A DNA stretch of 64,000 bases from Talinum fruticosum (Eukaryota > Streptophyta > Magnoliopsida > Caryophyllales > Talinaceae): contig JAITYX010000012.1 of NCBI GenBank assembly GCA_021018815.1, positions 248,001-312,000 of the forward strand, written 5' to 3'. Positions 1 through 10,065 of this stretch are shown here, piece after piece; the first letter of the stretch is position 1; every line of letters begins with the position of its first letter. The notes beneath the pieces are model-generated. The model saw only the letters and a program-made list of their open reading frames with translations, did no database searches and was not told the DNA's origin. A program made the translations under genes and the position numbers.

Positions 1-537
1 CTTTCAAATTGATTTAGCTCTCCTTGCATGGCCTCTACCCTTTCGGGTTCATTTAAGGCTTCTAGTGCATTTCTTGGTTTCGTTAATGATATAAATGCAG
101 TAAATGCGCATAGATTTTACAAAGAAGAACGAGTTCTTACCCCACTTGTTAATATCGGATAGAATGTTCTTGATTGGGTGGCTAGATCCATATTTGAACG
201 CTCTACTTGTTCTCTTGTCCCCCAAATTTGTTGGTTGAACTGGTTGATCTTCGGTTGCTTGAGCCTACCGAGTCTCCTAATTTGCTTGTCCTTCGAGCAT
301 TCCGAACCGGCTCTTGAGTTTGTTCAATCCGAGTCACAATGTTACGTGCTTCCTCATTATGAGTTTCTTTCTGGTGACTCTTTCTAAGCTCGGCTTCAAC
401 AAAATCATCTTCATCACGACTAAGCTTCGGATATGAGAAGGTCGACACACTTCTTCTTTCTCGATCTATTTCATCAAACACAATGTGGATACTTTCTTCT
501 ACTTTGTTAGTTCTTTTATTAAAAACACGGTAAGCTT
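1..537 (-). pseudogene. CopB pol fragment: integrase-to-RT linker
   Basis: This is the part of a Ty1/copia polyprotein just after the integrase core. Read on the minus strand from 537, it opens with the residues KAYRVFNKRTNKVEESIH, which also occur in CopA (about 4,440-4,510), CopC and CopD. The preceding part of the same protein resumes on the far side of CopA at 9,187. The segment is therefore the downstream half of CopB, split by the CopA insertion. After about 150 codons the frame decays into a charged linker that should lead into reverse transcriptase beyond the left edge of the window. It has several frameshifts. The family assignment is secure; function is lost. Confidence 0.85.
533..537. 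repeat. Target site duplication of CopA, left copy (AGCTT)
   Basis: AGCTT sits directly against the outer end of the left CopA LTR and is repeated at 9,187-9,191. Removing CopA and one copy rejoins the CopB reading frame, as expected for a 5-bp copia target duplication. Confidence 0.9.
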
Positions 538-2118
538 TGAAGGTTTGCTCGGGGAGAGTCCGAGTCACCCTAGAGGGGGTTAATAGGGTGATAGAAGTTT
601 TTCGTGGAAACGTTAGCTCTTTTGTTAACGAAGAGACAGAGACGGAGTTCCGAGTCAAACAACGGGGTCAAAAAGCTTGAACTCATAAATGCTATCACGA
701 ACAAACACGCAAGCCAAGCGAGGAGTAATATGACTGTGCGGGTCTAGAATGAACTCGGAAAGATAACACTTAGAAAATACGTGGAAACCCTCCCGGGGGC
801 AGAAAACCACGGACCGTGTCAATCCGGACATGAAGTCAAATCCACTATTTTGAGTCCACAAAATACCGTGAACCGATCGAACCCGAGTTTCTCCCTTAGA
901 CAACTCTATAGAAGTTTTCCTAGACTCGAAATTCCCTTATCCGATCTAGTACTTCCTAACCGAGATAACCCTTACAGCTAGGGACAACTAAGCTGAGTTA
1001 ACCCTTACAGACTTAGTCAAGGGACCTTACAAAGAATGTAAGAAATAGTTTGTAATCGAGTACAAGACCTTACAACTCGAAAGTAATAAATTACGAGTAG
1101 GAGTTGTAAGTAGAAGATTAAGAATGTATACAAAGACTTTGAGCAAGTATGTATATTAACAATATGTTCGGTGCAATCTTCAAGTCTTGTGAAGTGGCTT
1201 CTATTTATAGATTACCGAGCGAGTAGCCGTTATCTTCATCTGCTGACCGAGAGTCCTCTCGTGACCGTTGATAGAAGCTTTACGAGTCACTCGAAAGTAT
1301 CCGTTGTAATGTGAACGTTGGACAACGGTTTAACTCTCTTGGAAGTCCCAAAACCATTGGCGGTGTCTTGAAAGATAAGGTGGAAACCACCGTTAAGCTT
1401 AGCGTTCCAGTTTTCCAGATTTGGAAACATACGGCCACGACACAATTTTTCGGGACTGCAGCGAGAGAAGGTGAAAAGCCATGTCTGCTCGGTGATTTGA
1501 CGTTACGAGCTAGGTTACTTTTGTAGTTTGAAAAGTGTATCCTCGATTGAATAACCTACAAAAGTAAATGAATTTTGGTTCTCAAAGTATAAAATACTTT
1601 GGTCCAAGATTAGACACGAGATAATAAAATAATTACGATGATTAAGCAACCGATTATCCGAGTCGAAACGAAATGGAATTTTCCGAGTCTAATATCCATG
1701 TAACTCAAAATTCCATCGAGCTAGTCCGAGCAAAGAATAAAGTTAAGTAAACAACATCGAGTGATATACCTTGATATAGACTAAGCATGAAATAGACTAG
1801 AGGTACTAACTCTAATGAAATAGAGCTTATAATCGAAGTTAGATTCCGAGTGAGAAAATACGAAATACTAGTCTATTCATTCTGCGATAAATGCGAGTGA
1901 GGAGGGACTCGAACGAGAATTAGTTTTCCGAGTCACTTACAGATAAGCAAGAAATATAAGAAGTAAAAGTTGTATCACTTAGAGAAGATACCATTTTACT
2001 CAAAGAAGTTTCGAGATACGAGAGAATGCCTTGGAATCAAAACTTTATAAGTATGAGATGGTTATACCGATTCATTTAATTCAACTCGTAAATGCGTTGA
2101 GAAGTGTCCGAGTCTTCA
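538..2118 (-). repeat. 3' LTR of CopA
   Basis: This 1,581-bp LTR matches 7,602-9,186 along its whole length. On the minus strand it starts TGAAGACTCGG at 2,118, next to the polypurine tract, and ends CCTTCA at 538. A minus-strand TATA box (CTATAAATAGAAG, about 1,199-1,211) marks the U3/R promoter, and an R/U5 stretch follows to 538. Differences from the 5' LTR are few and many are CTG/CTCG-type indels (see findings). Confidence 0.93.
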
Positions 2119-2131
2119 ATCTCCCCTTTTT
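2119..2131 (-). other. Polypurine tract of CopA
   Basis: On the minus strand the sequence AAAAAGGGGAGAT lies directly before the start of the 3' LTR. It is the primer site for plus-strand DNA synthesis. CopC has the equivalent AAAAAGGGGACAT at 28,253-28,265. Confidence 0.88.
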
Positions 2132-2558
2132 GATGAAAGGCATTCCATTCTTAGGCGAAACTTTGTTAGTAAAAAAATCGACTCCGAGTAGTTGCTCATG
2201 AGGAAAGATGAGTAAAGAATTCTCGGTGTATCGAGCAAGAGGTATATAGTCGGAGCATAAAGTAAAAATGCTTTGTAATGAAATAATGTAAACTCGTAAA
2301 GATTATAAACACGAAATCATGTAAGGGAAAGCATTAATTCATTGAACTCAACGAAATTACAAGGATGAAAAGGGAAAACTCCGCCTAAACAAGACAATAA
2401 GTTTTCGACTCTATTTCTCCCCTTGCCTTTCAGCAAAAACAACAAAAGAAGGGAAGAAAAGAACAAATAGTGCAACTTAGATGTCTGGACAAAAGAAATA
2501 GAAATCTCTCAGAAAGAAGAATCTGCAGACTTTGGAATTGTGCCACGGTGCATGGCGC

Positions 2559-2996
2559 CTACGAGGGAGAGGGGATTTCGAGTGGAGGCGGAGGGAGCGG
2601 AGGTTCGCCGGCGCTGGTAAGATCTTGACGATATGCTTGAGCGCGGCGGAGGGAGAACCGGTATGATGGTCGGGGCTCGGCTTTGAGTGGCTTACCCGGA
2701 GTGAGTGGATCGAGGGGTTCTTCCCTTGGAACCTCGGTAGCTGGAGGGGCTGCTTTGTCCGACCCGCCGGTGTAGCTAGGTCCTCCGACCCACCCCGACT
2801 CGCTGTCCGAGCCGAGTACAGCTATTTGAGCTTGCGGAGCAGGCGGACCCTCGCCAGTTCCCACTACTTCTTCTTGGTGTTCCTCCCCTTGCCCGGATGG
2901 ACCTGCCTCAGCCGCAGGTTCCTCGGTGTCTGCTCGCTTCTGCATCTTCGGCTTCTTTGAGTGCCAAGATATTAGGGATTGACCCGAAATTGGCAA
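2559..2996 (-). pseudogene. CopA: RNase H start fused to the tail of the second ORF
   Basis: One open frame of about 145 codons begins in the RNase H frame (SGQSLISWHSKK, to about 2,951). It then switches to an acidic, proline-rich sequence matching the end of the second ORF of CopC (about 27,540-27,800), including the shared PLDPL and YRQDLTSAG-like stretches. Compared with CopC, the second half of RNase H, the leader and most of the second ORF (about 1.9 kb) are missing, yet the reading frame continues across the join. The result is a chimeric C-terminus. The catalytic half of RNase H after the SKK motif is absent, so no enzyme activity is expected. It may be a chance fusion. Confidence 0.75.
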
Positions 2997-4000
2997 GCTC
3001 CGGATGTGCTCTTTCGATCAACTTTGTATCCTGCATAGTCCGCGTCCGAGTATCCAGGTAAGAGTCGGTTCCGAGTCTCCGGAATACCATAGACCTAAAT
3101 TCCGAGTACCTGCAAGATATCCGAATATTCTCTTCACCGCAGTGAGATGTGATTCTTTTGGATTAGCTTGAAATCTTGCACATAGACAAACACTCGAACA
3201 TTATATCTAGCTCGCTGGAAGTAAGATATAGCAAAGATCCAATCATACCTTGATAATGTTTCTAATCTATTGCTTTACCTTTCTCGTCCGAGTCAAGCTT
3301 TATACTGCTTGCTCATGGGAGTAGATGCGTGCTTTGCATCTTAAAGTTTGTATTTCTTCAGCAGTTCCTTGGTATACTTTGATTGATGAACAAAGATCCC
3401 ATCCTTGTCTTGTTTGATTTGTAAGCCAAGGAAGAAATTAAGTTCCCCATCATGCTCATTTGGAATTCTTGACTCATCAACTCGAGAAAATTCTCGGCAC
3501 AAAAATTCATTAGTAGCACCGAAAATAATATCATCAACATAGATTTGAACAATAAGGAAATCTTTCCCTTGGTCTTTATGAAGAGAGTCTTGTCGATCCG
3601 ACCTCTTTTAAAATCATAGAGAGCCTTTTGAAGTTTGAAAACATGATTTGGAAATTTTGAGTTTTCAAAACCAGGAGGTCAGTTCGACATAGACTTCTTC
3701 TTTAATAAAACCATTGAGAAAGGCACACTTAACATCCATTTGATATAATTTAATATGCATACTTGGATGTAAATGCCAACGATGATTACGATAGCTTCAA
3801 TTCGGCTACAGGTGCAAAGGTTTCCCCACAATTGATTCCTTCTTCTTGATTGTAACCTTGAGCCATAAGTCTAGCCTTGTTTCGACTACCACACCACCCT
3901 CATCCAGTTTGTTCTTAAAAACGCATTTAGTTCCTATAACTGGGTGGTCGAAGGTCGGTTGGTCGAGTCCGGACTTGGTTTCTCTCGAATAGATTGAGTT
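2951..4000 (-). pseudogene. CopA reverse transcriptase and RNase H (broken)
   Basis: Reading leftward on the minus strand: RT fingers and palm fragments around 3,960-3,650 (EEVYVEL near 3,680), the RT active-site motif YVDDIIFGA with YVDD at 3,530-3,541, the following LNFFLGLQIKQD stretch, and the RNase H opening GYKVDRKSTSG near 3,000-3,050. The YVDD box is intact, but frame changes separate the blocks, so no continuous RVT_2 domain remains. RNase H is cut at about 2,951 by the fusion described for 2,559-2,996. The family is Ty1/copia, because RT follows integrase. Confidence 0.88.
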
Positions 4001-4117
4001 CCTCTTGCATGGCCTCTACGCATTCGAGGTTCATTAAGGGCCTCTAGTGCATTTTGGGTTCGTTTAATGAAATGAATGCGGTGAATGCACATAGATTCTG
4101 AAGAGAGGAACGAGTTC

Positions 4118-5330
4118 TTACCCTAGTGTTGATGTAAGCAGTATGTTCTCTAGTGGATGACTAGAAGAGAACTTAAAAGCGTTACCTGTCCTCCGATTCA
4201 CCGGACTTGTAGGTTGAATTGGCTGATCCGTACTGTTGCGAGTTAGCTCCAAGCTTAGTTTCACCTTCGGCGTTCGAGTTGACTCTTGAGCTACTTCATT
4301 ACGAGTCACTTTGTTCTAAGTGACCTCATTTTGAGCGAGTTGAATCCGAGTCTTTATAGGCTCGGCTTCGTCATCCTCTCTACCGAGCTTCAATTCTAAG
4401 TATGACGACTCAATTGGCTTCTCCTGTTCAAGTTCATCAAACACTACGTGGATGCTTTCTTCCACTTTGTTAGTTCTTTTGTTAAAGACTCGATAAGCTT
4501 TACTATGTGAAGAGTAACCCAGAAAAATACCTTCATCCGACCTAGCATCAAACTTGGTCGAGTGATCCTTACCATTATTGTGAATAAAACACTTGCAACC
4601 AAAGGGCTTAAAGTATGAGATGTTTGGCTTCTTCCCTTTGTAGAGCTCGTAGGGTGTTTTCTTCAATATTGGTCCGATGAGGCATCTATTTAGTTTATAG
4701 TTCGCGGTGTTGATTGCCTCCGCCTGAAGTAGTAGGGAAGATCATGTTCGATCATCATAGTCCTAGCTATTTCTTCAAGAGTTCTGTTCTTTCTCTCTAC
4801 TACTCCATTCCGTTGAGGAGTTCTTGGTGCTGAGAAGTTGTGAGAGATTCCATTCCGATCGCAGAACTTTGAGAATTCCGAGTAGTCGAACTCCCTTCCA
4901 TGGTCGAGTTCAAATCTTTTGAATCCGAGTTTGAGACTCAACTTGAATCTTTCTACAAAGCTTGCTGAACTCCTTGAATGCTTCATTTTTATGCTTGAGA
5001 AAACACACCCAGGTAAATCTTAAAAAGTCATCAATAATGACAAGAATGTAGGATTTACCTCCGAGGCTCTTCACCTGGAATTTCACCACATAGATCCATA
5101 TGTAGCGGTTCAAGCATCTTTGATGTCGAAACAGTCTTGAGAGACTTGAATGAGGATCTAAGTTGTTTCCCCTTATACATGCTTCACAAACTTTGTCTTT
5201 AGTGAAAGCACAACTTAGCAATCCCCGACTAGGCCATGATCCGATAACTTTTTAATAGTATGCATGCTTATATGACCTAATCTACAATGCCAAGACCATG
5301 AATCATCATGAAGAGATGCTTTTAAGCAAG
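4118..5330 (-). pseudogene. CopA integrase and linker (broken)
   Basis: Blocks in order on the minus strand: GAG-pre-integrase (about 5,330-5,170, with C and H residues of the zinc-binding part), the rve core with VIIDDFLRF (about 5,020-5,060), then NGISHNFSAPRTPQRNGVVE with the catalytic glutamate (about 4,790-4,850), and the C-terminal block KPFGCKCFIHNNGKDHSTKF leading to KAYRVFNKRTNKVEES. The enzyme would insert element cDNA into chromosomal DNA. The frame is lost at least twice (near 4,910-4,990 and near 4,680). A charged, repeat-like linker at 4,118-4,310 leads to RT. Confidence 0.9.
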
Positions 5331-5448
5331 ATAAATTCTGGCTTGGGTCGAGAAAGAGGAATGATATAAGTGTTACCGGATCTCTTACCCGAGAGCTTTA
5401 CCTCTTTGGTGGTCTCATCCGAGATGTAGCAATTAGATTGAGTGAATC

Positions 5449-5763
5449 TTACCTCCCGACCTTTGTCGCATAGCTGGGAGATGCTAAGCGATTGTATTTT
5501 AGCCCTTTGACAAGGTAGACTGGGCTCACCAGATTGTTTCCATTTCCAATCTTGCCAATACCCACTATCTTGCCTTTGCTATCATCTCCAAAAGTCACTT
5601 TTCCTCCTTTGTATGATTCTAGCTCGTAAAAGAGTCCTTGGTCACCCGACATGTGTCGTGAACATCCGCTGTCCAGTACCAATGTCCTTTTGATCTTTTC
5701 GAGTGACCTATAAAATAGAGAGAATCTAACCCTTCTCACTTCCTCTAATGAACCCAGTAACAT
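5449..5763 (-). pseudogene. CopA aspartic protease
   Basis: An open stretch of about 104 codons contains the copia protease motif LDSGCSRHMSGD with the catalytic aspartate intact, followed by GGKVTFGDDSKGKIVGIG. The enzyme would cleave the Gag-Pol polyprotein. Just upstream the frame breaks: the usual HWY residues fall in another frame, apparently because of a one-base loss in the codon before DSG. Unlike CopC and CopD, which have LNSG, this copy keeps the active-site Asp. Confidence 0.87.
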
Positions 5764-7542
5764 TCCTTACTCGTGGTCCTTTCTCGAGGAAGAAGGTGTT
5801 TCGGAACCCGATTTGAATGACTTTGGGTTTTGCTCGATTCTCGAGTCTTCCTCTCGGAGAACCGAGTCCGTGTCTCTTTCTTTTTGAAAGCTTTTCCTTT
5901 TGAAATAGGAGAGAATGGTTTCGTTTTGTAAATAGTTACGGGCTTAGTCCTTCCTTCATTTCTATGAATGGGACCGTGCTCGGCTTTCCTGAACTTCACG
6001 GTTCGGAATCATTTTTAAACGAGTTCTAAGTAGGAATTAGATTTCTCTTCTTTGTTGAAACCAAGACCTTCTTTTCGAAAAGAGACACATTGTGATCCTA
6101 AGAGTATGTCAAGGTTCTTCGACCTTGAGTAAACTTTAAAACCAGATCTTGAGACTCAGTGAGCTTCTTTTTAGTTGCTCATTTTCTTTCCTGAGCAGCT
6201 CGGACTCGGTCTCATTAGTTTCGAGCACTAGTCTTGAGTTCTCCGAGCGTGAGTCTTAGTTTTTCCAATTCATTTTTAAAAACGTGCTCTCGGAAGAAAT
6301 TGACTCAAGTTGTTCCTTGAATTGAGTAGAATCGGAATTGGACTTTTCTTCCAAAGTAAAAATGTACTTAGCTAAATCGACTTTGGAGAATTTGAGGAAA
6401 TAGTTAATTACCTCTTGAGGATTAGTTTCCTCATTGTTCGAGTCCGAGTCCGACTCTCTTTCGACTTCCGAGTCGGACATTGCCATTAAACACTTCGAAT
6501 CGTCTTAATCCTCGTCATCCTGTGATGAGTCCTCATCGCTCCATGTTGCAATCATAGCCTTCTTCTTCTTTCTCGTCCCTTTTCCTCTTCGACGAGTCCT
6601 TGACTATGTGGTCTTTGCTTGCCACACTCGAAACATCTAGAATTCTTAGATAAAGATAACTTTGAGGGTGAGGAATACTTACCTTTTCTCGTCCCTTTTA
6701 TCTTTCTTGTAGAATTCTTCCTTTGGCCTTTTGTCCCATCTTTTGTGCTTCATTATTCTCTTGAAGCCTCTTGCAATAAGTGCCATGGGATCATTTTCTA
6801 AGTCGGAGGAGCTCAGATTTGCTTCTTTCGATTCCGAGACTTTCGGTGCTATGTTCTTTTTGGAACCGCCCTCGGCATCCTCTTCTTCTAGATGGATTTC
6901 GTGTGTTATAAGCTTTCCGATGAGCTCGTCCGGCTTTAAGAGTGAGAGGTTCCGAGCGTCCTCTATGGCGAGTCACTTTGGGACCCCATCTTTTCTTGGG
7001 TAGACTTCGAGTATCTTTCTGCACATTTCCTCGTGGGAGATCTTCTTACCTAGTGATTTGATATTGTTGGTAATCTCGGTGAAGCGAATGAACATCCGAG
7101 TAATGTTCTCCTCTAGCTCCATTTTGAAAAGCTCATATTTATGAAGATATCGACCGATCTTCGCTTCTCTTACCTAACTTGTACCTTCGTAGGTGTTGAC
7201 TAAAGTATCCCACACCTCTTTGGCAGAGTCACGAGCAGAGACTCGATTATATTCTTCCGAGCTTATGGCGCACATAAGGATGTTCATTGCTTTGAAGTTC
7301 TTTCGAACTTCTCTGCTTCTCCTGGTGTGAACTCGGCTTTCGTCTTTGGAATGATTCCGAATTCCTCTGTCTTCATTGGAATGTAGTTTCCTTGTTGTAT
7401 GATTTCCCATAAATCTTCATCATGATCCATGAGGAAACATTCCATAAGTTTCTTCCGAGTGCCCGAAGTTTGATCCTTTGAATTTTGGTGGCCTCGTTGG
7501 AAGATCTTCCTTCGTCGAACTCTCTCGGTGTTCTCGAGCCAT
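5764..7542 (-). pseudogene. CopA gag (broken)
   Basis: The start ATG is at 7,542 on the minus strand (MARE), 45 bases inside the primer binding site and at the same place as in CopB, CopC and CopD. A UBN2-type gag domain follows (FKAMNILMCAISSEEYNRVS near 7,220-7,300). A CCHC zinc knuckle near 6,590-6,650 is split by a frame change and has lost its last cysteine, where CTCG replaces CTG. A coiled-coil, acidic region covers 6,256-6,486 and a basic Lys/Arg-rich region precedes the protease (5,745-5,999). Gag would form the particle and bind RNA. At least four frame breaks are visible. Confidence 0.88.
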
Positions 7543-7587
7543 TTGATCTTTAGACCTTTGGATTGTTAGATCCTTTCGAAAGGCTAG

Positions 7588-7600
7588 GCTTTGATACCAA
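7588..7600 (-). other. Primer binding site of CopA
   Basis: The minus strand reads TTGGTATCAAAGC one base inside the end of the 5' LTR. It is complementary to the 3' end of plant initiator methionine tRNA, the usual primer for copia elements, with one mismatch to the common TGGTATCAGAGC. Confidence 0.9.
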
Positions 7601-7601
7601 T

Positions 7602-9186
7602 TGAAGGTTTGCTCGGGGAGAGTCCGAGTCATCCTAGAGGGGTGTGAATAGGGTGATAGAAGTTTTTCGTGGAAACGTTAGCTCTTTTGTTAACCAAGAG
7701 ACAGAGACAGGTTCCGAGTCAAACAGCAGGGTTAGAAAATCTTGAACTCGGAATTGCTATCACGAACAAAAACGCAAGCCAAGCAGGAGTAATATGACAT
7801 GTCGAGTCTAGAATGAACTCGGAAAGATAACACTTAGAAAATACGTGGAAACCCTCCCGGGGCAGAAAACCACGGACCGTGTCAATCCGGACACGAAGTC
7901 AAATCCACTATTTTGAGTCCACAAAATACCGTGAACTCGACTAAACTCGAGTTCCTCCCTTAGACAAGTCTATACAAGTTTTCCTAGATTCGAAATTCCC
8001 TTATCCGATCTAGTACTTCCTAGCTGAGATAACCCTTACAGCTAGGGACAACTAAGCTGAGTTAACCCTTACAGCTTAGTCAAGGGACCTTACAAAGAAT
8101 GTAAGAAAGAGTTTGTAAGTGAGTACAAGACCTTACAACTCGAAAGTAATAAATTACAGAGTAGGAGTTGTAAGTAGAAGATTGAGAATGTATACAAAGA
8201 CTTTGAGCAAGTATGTATCTTAACGATATGTTCGGCATAATCTTCAAGTCTTGTGAAGTGGCTTATATTTATAGATGACCAGGTAGAGTAGCCATTATCT
8301 TTATCTCGCTGACCGAGAGTCCTCTCGTGACCGTTGATAGAAGCTTTACGAGTCACTCGGAAAGCATCCGTTGTAATGTCAACGTTAGACAACGGTTTAA
8401 CTCTCTTGGAAGTCCCAAAACCATTGTCGGTGTCTTGAAAGATAAGGTGGAAACCACCTTTAAGCTTGGCGCTCCAGTTTTCCAGATTTGGAAACAGACA
8501 GCCACGACACAATCTTCGGGATTGCAGCGAGAGAAGGTGAAAAGCCATGTCTGCTGGTGATTTGACGTCTCGAAGCTAGGTTACTTTTGTAGTTTGACAA
8601 GTGTATCCTCGATTGAATAACCTACAAAAGTAAATAAATTTTGGTTCTCAAAGTATAAAATACTTTGGTCCAAGATTAGACACGAGATAATAAAATAATT
8701 ACTATGATTAAGCAACCGATTATCCGAGTCGGAAATGAAATGGAATTTTACGAGTCTAATATCCATGTAACTCAAAATTCCATCGAGCTAGTCCGAGCAA
8801 AGAATCAAGTTAAGTAAAGAACATCAAAGTGATATACCTTGATATAGACTAAGCATGAAACAAACTAGAGGTACCGACTCTAATGAAATAGAGCTTATAA
8901 TCGAAGTCGGATTCCGAGTGAGAAAATACGAAATACTAGTCTATTCAATCTGCGATAAATCTGAGTGATGAGGGACTCGGAATAGAGAATCGGTTTTCGA
9001 GTCACTTATAGATAAGCAAGAAATATAAGAAATAAAAGTTGTATCACTTAGAGAAGATACCATTTTACTCAAAGAAGTTTCGAGATACGAGAGAATGCCT
9101 TGGAATCAAAACTCTATAAGTATGAGATGGTTATACCGATTCATTTAATTCAACTCGAAATGCATTGAGAAGTGTCCGAGTCTTCA
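7602..9186 (-). repeat. 5' LTR of CopA
   Basis: This 1,585-bp LTR on the minus strand starts at 9,186 (TGAAGACTCGG) and ends at 7,602 (CCTTCA), next to the primer binding site. It carries a U3 promoter with a minus-strand TATA box (CTATAAATATAAG near 8,263-8,275). The ORF-like stretches inside it do not stay open in the other LTR copies. It is aligned with 538-2,118 along its length. Confidence 0.92.
8265..8274 (-). promoter_or_regulatory. LTR TATA box of CopA
   Basis: The minus-strand sequence CTATAAATAT lies at the same LTR position as CTATAAATAG in the CopA 3' LTR, the CopC 3' LTR (29,198-29,206) and the isolated LTR (40,316-40,324). Its conservation in position supports a pol II promoter for the full-length transcript. 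Confidence 0.75.
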
Positions 9187-9191
9187 AGCTT
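9187..9191. repeat. Target site duplication of CopA, right copy (AGCTT)
   Basis: This is the second copy of the 5-bp duplication, next to the outer end of the 5' LTR. The sequence after it continues the CopB frame that stops at 537. Confidence 0.9.
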
Positions 9192-9930
9192 TACTTGTGA
9201 GATGAGTAACCCAAAAATATACCTTCATCCGACCTATAATCAAACTTGGTCGAGTGATCCTAACCATTCTTATGAATAAAGAACTAACATCCAAATAGTT
9301 TGAGGTATAAGATGTTGGGTTTCTTTTCCCTGTATAGCTCGCAGGGAGTTTTCTTCAAGATGGATCCGATGAGGCATATGTTGAGTGTGTAATTTGTAGT
9401 GTCGACTGCCTCGGCCCAAAAATAGTAAGGTAGATTATTTTCAATCATCATTGTCCTTGTTATTTCTTCAAGAGTTCTATTCTTTCTCTCCACTACTTTG
9501 TTTTCTTGAGGAGTTCGGGTGCTGAGAAGTTGTGAGAGATAACGTTCTTGTCATATAACTTTACAAATTCCGAGTAGTTGGACTCCCTTGCATGGTCGGT
9601 TCGAATTCTTCTAATCTAAGTCTAACTTGTTTCTCTTTTGTGCATGCTTCATATATTTTATTTTCTTAATTGTACAGTTTGATAAACCCCTAACTAAACC
9701 TTGAGATGCAAGCCTTTTGATAGTGTGCATGCTAACATGACCTAGTGTACCATGCCATGTCAAAGAATCATCATGCAACGATGCTTTCAAGTAAGATAAA
9801 TTCTAATTTGGATCATAAATAGGAATGGTGTTGGTGTTACCTACCCTCCGACTCGAGAGCTTAGTCTCTCTTATAGCTGCATCGAAATGTAGCGGTTTGT
9901 TTGAGTGAACCTTACCTCTTGGCCTTTGTC
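9187..9930 (-). pseudogene. CopB integrase fragment
   Basis: The minus strand carries VERKNRTLEEITRTMMIENN, AEAVDTTNYTLN and the KKTP/KPFG-like block (9,284-9,493), all from the C-terminal half of a copia integrase. Right of this are pieces of the N-terminal and GAG-pre-integrase part (about 9,600-9,930). Most of the core between them is missing: about 400 bp present in CopA is reduced to a short, altered segment near 9,540-9,640. The protein continues at 537 on the other side of CopA. It is inactive. Confidence 0.83.
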
Positions 9931-10012
9931 ACACAACCGAGAGATCCCTCCGCCTCCACTCACACAACCGAGAGAAACCCTAACTAAACCTTGAGATGCA
10001 AACCTTTTGATA
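9683..10012. repeat. Short duplicated blocks in the CopB protease-integrase region
   Basis: A block of about 40 bp (CCTAACTAAACCTTGAGATG and onward) occurs at about 9,687-9,725 and again at about 9,970-10,008. A second short block (CACACAACCGAGAGA) occurs twice at about 9,931-9,976. The copies sit where the protease and GAG-pre-integrase should join, so a duplication or template switch has replaced normal coding sequence here. Confidence 0.65.
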
Positions 10013-10065
10013 GCAAGAACATTGCACTCGTTAGCGTGAGCATCCACTGTCTAAGTACCAATGAC
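10010..10065 (-). pseudogene. CopB protease remnant
   Basis: The minus strand reads HWYLDSGCSR and then stops. The catalytic Asp of the copia protease is present, but the rest of the domain is replaced by the duplicated segment at about 9,970-10,008. Only the active-site strand remains. Confidence 0.75.

Larger units (their letters stand above)
538..9186 (-). mobile_element. CopA: complete SIRE-like Ty1/copia retrotransposon
   Basis: This 8,649-bp element on the minus strand has two near-identical LTRs (538-2,118 and 7,602-9,186), an initiator-Met primer binding site at 7,588-7,600 and a polypurine tract at 2,119-2,131. It is flanked by AGCTT on both sides. The LTRs begin TGAAGACTCGG and end CCTTCA. 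Internal order is gag, aspartic protease, integrase, RT, RNase H and a remnant second ORF, which is the copia order. The long LTRs and the downstream second ORF suggest the SIRE/Maximus lineage; this is inferred without a tree. It has landed inside CopB pol. Its coding capacity is broken by frameshifts and by a deletion that fuses RNase H to the second ORF. Confidence 0.93.

Noticed and set aside
8090..8548. A 152-codon minus-strand ORF in the CopA 5' LTR, with similar pieces at 28,874-29,119 and 40,081-40,320 (GGFHL motif)
   Set aside because: The similarity is ordinary LTR homology. The frame is not open in the CopA 3' LTR and runs over the TATA box, so a U3 gene is not supported.
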